From Limnobacter parvus (GTDB lineage: Bacteria > Pseudomonadota > Gammaproteobacteria > Burkholderiales > Burkholderiaceae_B), in the NCBI RefSeq assembly GCF_024623725.1, contig NZ_JANKHG010000014.1, positions 266,243 to 330,242 of the forward strand: a stretch of 64,000 nt of DNA, written 5' to 3'. Shown here one piece after another: positions 62,501-64,000 of this stretch; positions within the stretch are counted from its first letter, which is position 1, and every line of letters starts with the position of its first letter. Below the pieces are notes generated by a model, which had not been told where the DNA came from, made no database searches, and was given only the letters and a program-made list of their open reading frames with translations. The position numbers were made by a program, and so were the translations under genes.

Positions 62501-64000
62501 AAACTTTCATCCATGCCTACATTGCCAGCGGCGAACCTTTCGACAAAGCGGGTGCTTACGGCATTCAAGGTATCGCGGGGCAATACGTTCGTCACATTTC
62601 AGGCAGTCATTCTGGCATCATGGGTTTACCACTGTTTGAAACCAGCGAATTGATGCGCCATATCCAAACAGCGGCCTAAGTAATAAGTAAGCTGCGACAA
62701 GAATCGATTAATACCCAAAGAAGCAACAGATGATCAACGAACAAATACTGGTGAATGTGACACCGCAGGAAACGCGCGTGGCCGTTGTTCACCATGGTGC
62801 TGTGCAAGAACTACATATCGAGCGCACGTCGACCCGCGGTATTGTGGGCAATGTGTACCTGGGCAAAGTGGTGCGTGTGCTGCCCGGCATGCAATCTGCG
62901 TTTGTCGACATTGGGCTGGAACGCGCTGCATTTTTGCATGTGGCCGACCTGTGGGAACACCGCACCTACAACCACCACCAATCGAAACAGAATGGCAACC
63001 CGCCGCCCGCCATCGAAAAAATGGTGTTTGAAGGGCAAACCATCATTGTGCAGGTGAGTAAAGACCCCTTGGGCACCAAGGGCGCGCGGCTAACCACGCA
63101 AATTAGTCTGGCAGGCCGCATGCTGGTGCACCTGCCACAAGACCCACACATTGGGGTTTCACAGCGCATTGAAAACGAAGGCGAGCGCGAAGAATTGCGC
63201 GCCAAGCTGACCCGTTTGCTGCCTGAAAACACCGGTGGCTTTATTATTCGCACCCACGCCGAAGAAGCGAACGATGACGAACTGACTGCCGATGTGAATT
63301 ACCTGCGCACTCGCTGGCGCGAGATGCTGGAGCTGACCCGCAGCAAACCGGCCCCCAGCCTGATTTATGAAGACCTGACCATGGCGCAACGCGTGGTACG
63401 CGATTTGGTCAGCACAGAAACGCAAGCGATTTTAATCGACTCCAAAGAGACCTTAAAAAACCTGCTGACCTTTGCTGAAACCTACGCACACGAAACCAAA
63501 GACCGTTTGCAACTGCACCAAGGCGAACGCCCGCTGTTCGAGCTTTACAACATTGAAGACGAGCTTCAGAAAGCCTTGGGCCGTCGGGTTGATTTGAAAT
63601 CGGGTGGTTACGTGATTATTGATCAAACCGAGGCGCTGACCACCATCGATGTAAACACTGGCGGCTACATCGGTGCGCGCAATTTTGAGGAAACAATATT
63701 CAAAACCAACCTGGAGGCTGCGCACAGCATTGCCCGCCAACTGCGCCTGCGCAACCTGGGTGGAATCATTGTGATCGACTTCATCGACATGAGCACCGAA
63801 GAACACAAGAAAGCTGTGCTGGCTGAACTGCAAAAGGCCCTGGACCGTGACCGTGCCCGCACCAGCGTTACCGAATTTTCCGCGCTTGGCTTGGTAGAAA
63901 TGACCCGCAAGCGCACACGCGAAAGCCTTGCGCATTTGTTGTGTGAACCTTGCCCAAGTTGCCAAGGCAAAGGGCAGGTAAAAACTGCACAAACCGTGGC

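Overview
This 64 kb window looks like ordinary chromosome from a betaproteobacterium of the order Burkholderiales, most likely a Limnobacter-like organism. That placement is an inference from conserved gene neighbourhoods (hemF-nadD-rsfS-rlmH-maf-rng; yqgE-ruvX-pyrR-pyrB-pyrC'-plsC; hemL-thiE-thiD next to rubredoxin), from moderate GC content and from protein resemblance; no 16S rRNA gene is present. I saw no prophage, insertion sequence, CRISPR array, rRNA or tRNA.

Layout. 1-2.7 kb: the start of a nitrate/cyanate-type ABC binding protein, a DJ-1/PfpI protein and a soluble NarX-like kinase with its LuxR-type regulator. 2.9-6.6 kb: a histone H1-like protein, a quinone reductase, glutamate dehydrogenase and a second LuxR-type regulator. 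6.8-13 kb: a TetR-controlled RND efflux operon. 13-18 kb: a pseudouridine synthase, then a two-gene operon joining a six-helix MCP-like membrane protein to a PAS-PAS-GGDEF-EAL enzyme. 18-24 kb: queE-queD, DUF3597 and DUF1415 genes, a phosphohexomutase, apaH and two small membrane proteins. 24-29 kb (minus strand): the pyrimidine operon with plsC. 29-38 kb: photolyase, a MAPEG protein, hemL-thiE-thiD, rubredoxin with a second MCP-like protein, an ArsS-like radical SAM gene and thiS-thiG-trmB. 38-44 kb: an EAL protein and NAD synthesis (nadB; nadA-nadC). 44.5-47 kb: a holdfast-anchor/curli-like cluster (HfaD-like, HfaA-like, HfaB/CsgG). 47-57 kb: a CNNM/CorC transporter-like protein, thiC with a TPP riboswitch, a corrinoid adenosyltransferase, a Gcr-family membrane protein, glnS, dadA with a tandem glycine riboswitch, and mscL. 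57-64 kb: yebC, purD, hemF, nadD, rsfS, rlmH, maf and the start of rng.

How the genes work together. Many neighbours are translationally coupled by ATGA or TTGA overlaps: kinase-regulator, tetR-tolC-adaptor, queE-queD, ruvX-pyrR-pyrB, thiG-trmB, nadA-nadC and the MCP-like/GGDEF-EAL pair. Most of the window is biosynthetic housekeeping (thiamine, NAD, haem, pyrimidine, purine, queuosine). The lifestyle signal is surface attachment and c-di-GMP: two GGDEF/EAL proteins, two MCP-like proteins lacking the usual signalling tip, and the hfa-like cluster.

The least explained signals are: (1) a structured repeat present at 18.03-18.48 kb and, inverted, at 42.1-42.3 kb, both times between convergent genes and with compensatory changes in a hairpin; (2) a perfect 19-bp inverted repeat ending directly at the start codon of the MCP-like gene at 14205; (3) the hfa-like operon in a betaproteobacterial setting; (4) a structured stretch with a terminator just upstream of queE.
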